Shown piece after piece: positions 5,632-7,130 of a DNA stretch of 7,130 nucleotides. The stretch is taken from the NCBI GenBank assembly GCA_021200895.1, contig JAJQFX010000220.1:1-7130 (forward strand), given 5' to 3'. This DNA is from Clostridiales bacterium. GTDB taxonomy: Bacteria > Bacillota > Clostridia > Oscillospirales > Oscillospiraceae. The position numbers were made by a program, and so were the translations under genes. The notes under the pieces were generated by a model. That model was given only the letters and a program-made list of their open reading frames with translations, was not told where the DNA came from and made no database searches. Each line of letters starts with the position of its first letter. Position 1 is the first letter of the stretch.

Positions 5632-6660
5632 ATGAGCATTGCAAAAGATATTGGCATTGACCTGGGTACCGCTTCCATTCTGGTTCATGTGAAGGGGAAG
5701 GGCGTCGTCCTTCAGGAGCCGTCCGTCGTCGCCATTGACAAGAATACCGGCAAGCTGCTGAAGGTGGGCGCTGAGGCGCAGATGATGCTGGGCCGTACCC
5801 CCGGCAACATCGTGGCCATGCGTCCCCTGCGGGAGGGCGTTATCTCTGACTATGACATGACCGAGCGGATGCTGCGGGAGTTCATCAACAAGGTGGCCCC
5901 GGTACACGTCTTTAAGCCCCGCGTCGTTATCTGCGTTCCCTCCGGCATCACCGAGGTGGAGGAGCGGGCCGTCATTGACGCAGGCATCCAAGCCGGCGCC
6001 CGGAAGGTGTACCTGATTGAGGAGCCTGTGGCCGCCGCCATCGGCGCGGGCATTGACATCTCCCAGCCCGAGGGCCATATGGTGGTGGACATCGGCGGCG
6101 GCACCACGGACATCGCCGTTATTTCCCTGTCCGGCGTGGTGGAGTCCGAGTCCATCAAAATCGCCGGCGACCAGTTCAATGACGCTGTGGTGAAGTACAT
6201 TCGCCGCAAGTACAATGTTCTCATTGGCGAGCGCACCGCGGAGGAGCTGAAAATCAGCATCGGCGGCGTCTATCCCCGCGAGGAGGAGGTCACCAAGGAC
6301 ATCAAGGGCCGCGACCTGATGACCGGCCTGCCCAAGACCTTCACCGTCACCTCCAATGAGATGATAGAAGCCTTTGAGGAGCCCATTCAGCGCATCCTGG
6401 AGGCCATCCACGCCGTGCTGGAGCGCACGCCCCCTGAACTGACGGCGGACATCTCCACCAACGGCATCGTCATGACCGGCGGCGGCTCCCTGCTGTGGGG
6501 CTTTGACAAGCTGATTGAATCCAACACCGGCATCGAGACCCGTGTGGCGGATGACGCCATCTCTTGCGTGGTCAAGGGCACCGGGGTCAGCCTGGATGAC
6601 CTCAGCACCATGCAGGACGGCACTATGAACCTGTCCCGCCGGAAGCAGATGAACGGCTAA
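5632..6660 (+). CDS. mreB: MreB-family rod-shape-determining protein (bacterial actin)
   Basis: This 342-residue actin-like ATPase forms membrane-bound filaments that guide the cell-wall elongation machinery. Actin-fold signatures are in order: phosphate-1 GIDLGTASILVHVKGKG near residue 8, the connecting motif LIEEPVAAAIGAG (128 on, EEP at 130-132), phosphate-2 MVVDIGGGTTDIAV (150 on, Asp153 and Asp160) and the adenosine motif MTGGGSLLWG (281-290). IGERTAEELKI and RGRDLMTGLP are MreB/Mbl hallmarks. The short hydrophobic loop HVF (92-94) matches the membrane-contact loop of MreBs. The N-terminal part resembles Mbl of Bacillus (HVKGKGVVLQEPSVVA), while the middle is more MreB-like, so the exact subtype is open. 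No mreC or mreD follows; a terminator comes at once, so it is an orphan, single-gene unit with its own strong promoter. Confidence 0.95.
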   Translation: MSIAKDIGIDLGTASILVHVKGKGVVLQEPSVVAIDKNTGKLLKVGAEAQMMLGRTPGNIVAMRPLREGVISDYDMTERMLREFINKVAPVHVFKPRVVICVPSGITEVEERAVIDAGIQAGARKVYLIEEPVAAAIGAGIDISQPEGHMVVDIGGGTTDIAVISLSGVVESESIKIAGDQFNDAVVKYIRRKYNVLIGERTAEELKISIGGVYPREEEVTKDIKGRDLMTGLPKTFTVTSNEMIEAFEEPIQRILEAIHAVLERTPPELTADISTNGIVMTGGGSLLWGFDKLIESNTGIETRVADDAISCVVKGTGVSLDDLSTMQDGTMNLSRRKQMNG

Positions 6661-6687
6661 GGCGGGTCCCCCCATCTCAGTCACAAC

Positions 6688-6731
6688 AAAAACACAGGCA
6701 CCCCGCCGAGGATTCGGCGGGGTGCCTTTTT
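6688..6731. terminator. Bidirectional terminator between mreB and the PepSY gene
   Basis: A perfect 14 bp stem (6696-6709 with 6714-6727, loop GGAT) is followed on the + strand by five T (6727-6731). On its other side lie five A (6688-6692), which read as a U-tract on the minus strand three bases after the stem. It can therefore end both mreB and the convergent minus-strand gene. Confidence 0.92.
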
Positions 6732-6761
6732 GGGCGCTGAGGATGTCTCTGGGGCGGGGAT

Positions 6762-7130
6762 TTAATCGTCGTCTACCTCGGAATCATAGTCCAGGATGCT
6801 GCCGGTGGCGGCGTTGATTTCGTACTCACACTCCCGGTTGCCCTTGTAGAACTCTATCTCGTAGACGGCCACGCCATCGTCCTCGTCCAGCTTCACCTTG
6901 GAGAAGGTCACGTCGGAGACGGAATAGCCTGCATGATTGGCGGCGATGGACTTCGCCTTGTCGATGCCGATGTCGCTGCTGGTATTGCCGGAGGAACTGG
7001 TGCTGCCGGTGTTGCTGCTGCCGTTGGAGGTCTTGCGGGTCTCCACGTCCTTATCCAGGATAGCGCCGGTGGCGGCGTTGATTTCGTACTCGTACTCCTT
7101 GGCGCTGGTGTAGAACTCGATGTCGTAGAC
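6762..7130 (-). CDS. Tandem PepSY-domain protein, C-terminal part
   Basis: This is an open minus-strand frame of 122 residues running off the window edge; its start and any signal peptide or membrane anchor are not visible. It holds the end of one PepSY-like unit (VYDIEFYTSAKEYEYEINAA, then TGAILD), a linker rich in Ser, Gly, Thr and Asn, and a complete second unit. The second unit starts with DKAKSIAANHAGYSVSDVTF, contains VAVYEIEFYKGNRECEYEINAATGSILD and ends in an acidic tail DSEVDDD. The 'YEIEF..(E)YEINAATG.I' pattern is the core of the PepSY family, which is often extracytoplasmic and thought to modulate peptidases or act in signalling; here the specific role is unknown. The low-complexity linker suggests a secreted or surface location, which is inference. 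A GTG at 7044-7046 (minus) is read as Val inside the protein, since the frame and the homology continue past it. Confidence 0.85.
   Translation of the reverse strand, partial: VYDIEFYTSAKEYEYEINAATGAILDKDVETRKTSNGSSNTGSTSSSGNTSSDIGIDKAKSIAANHAGYSVSDVTFSKVKLDEDDGVAVYEIEFYKGNRECEYEINAATGSILDYDSEVDDD
6790..6866 (-). repeat. Copy 1 of a 264 bp-period direct repeat in the PepSY gene
   Basis: This segment aligns without gaps to 7054-7130 at an offset of exactly 264 bases (88 codons). The two share an identical 27-base run (6801-6827 and 7065-7091) that encodes EYEINAATG or its equivalent. It marks an in-frame duplication of a PepSY unit. Confidence 0.8.
7054..7130 (-). repeat. Copy 2 of the 264 bp-period direct repeat in the PepSY gene
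   Basis: This is the upstream partner of the copy at 6790-6866 and is cut by the window edge, so the number of units in the whole gene cannot be told. Confidence 0.8.

Overview
The window is a GC-rich stretch that reads as the chromosome of an anaerobic, butyrate-forming member of the Clostridia. The Oscillospiraceae (Flavonifractor, Oscillibacter, Intestinimonas and relatives) fit best. That placement is inference from three things: the protein sequences, the strong AGGAGG ribosome sites, and a hairpin repeat of a type I associate with gut Oscillospiraceae genomes. It has not been tested by a database search.

Region 1 (1-4769) is the end of a butyrate-synthesis operon on the + strand: the 3' part of a crotonase gene (crt), then hbd, bcd, etfB and etfA, closed by a strong intrinsic terminator. 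Together these enzymes take 3-hydroxybutyryl-CoA/acetoacetyl-CoA through crotonyl-CoA to butyryl-CoA. The last step is made by the Bcd-EtfAB complex, which in this family couples crotonyl-CoA reduction by NADH to ferredoxin reduction. bcd, etfB and etfA are packed with gaps of only 15-16 bp. By contrast crt and hbd are separated by 248 bp filled with two repeat-like elements, and hbd and bcd are separated by a 76 bp gap holding a GC-rich hairpin. A thiolase gene is not in view; it may lie upstream.

Region 2 (4770-5380) is a separate transcription unit with a near-consensus sigma-A promoter and one gene, a phosphopantetheine adenylyltransferase-like protein (CoaD, coenzyme A synthesis). Region 3 (5381-6731) is an orphan mreB-type gene (cell-shape actin). 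Its near-perfect promoter is preceded by a helically phased series of A-tracts, it has a leader of about 120 nt, and it ends in a terminator that can work in both directions. Region 4 (6762-7130) is the 3' end of a convergent minus-strand gene encoding a tandem PepSY-domain protein, cut by the window edge.

I see no mobile-element gene, CRISPR array, tRNA or rRNA, and no convincing undescribed multi-gene system. The points most worth a second look are non-coding: the repeats between crt and hbd, the phased A-tracts upstream of mreB, and the hbd-bcd hairpin. The 88-residue tandem duplication in the PepSY gene also deserves attention.
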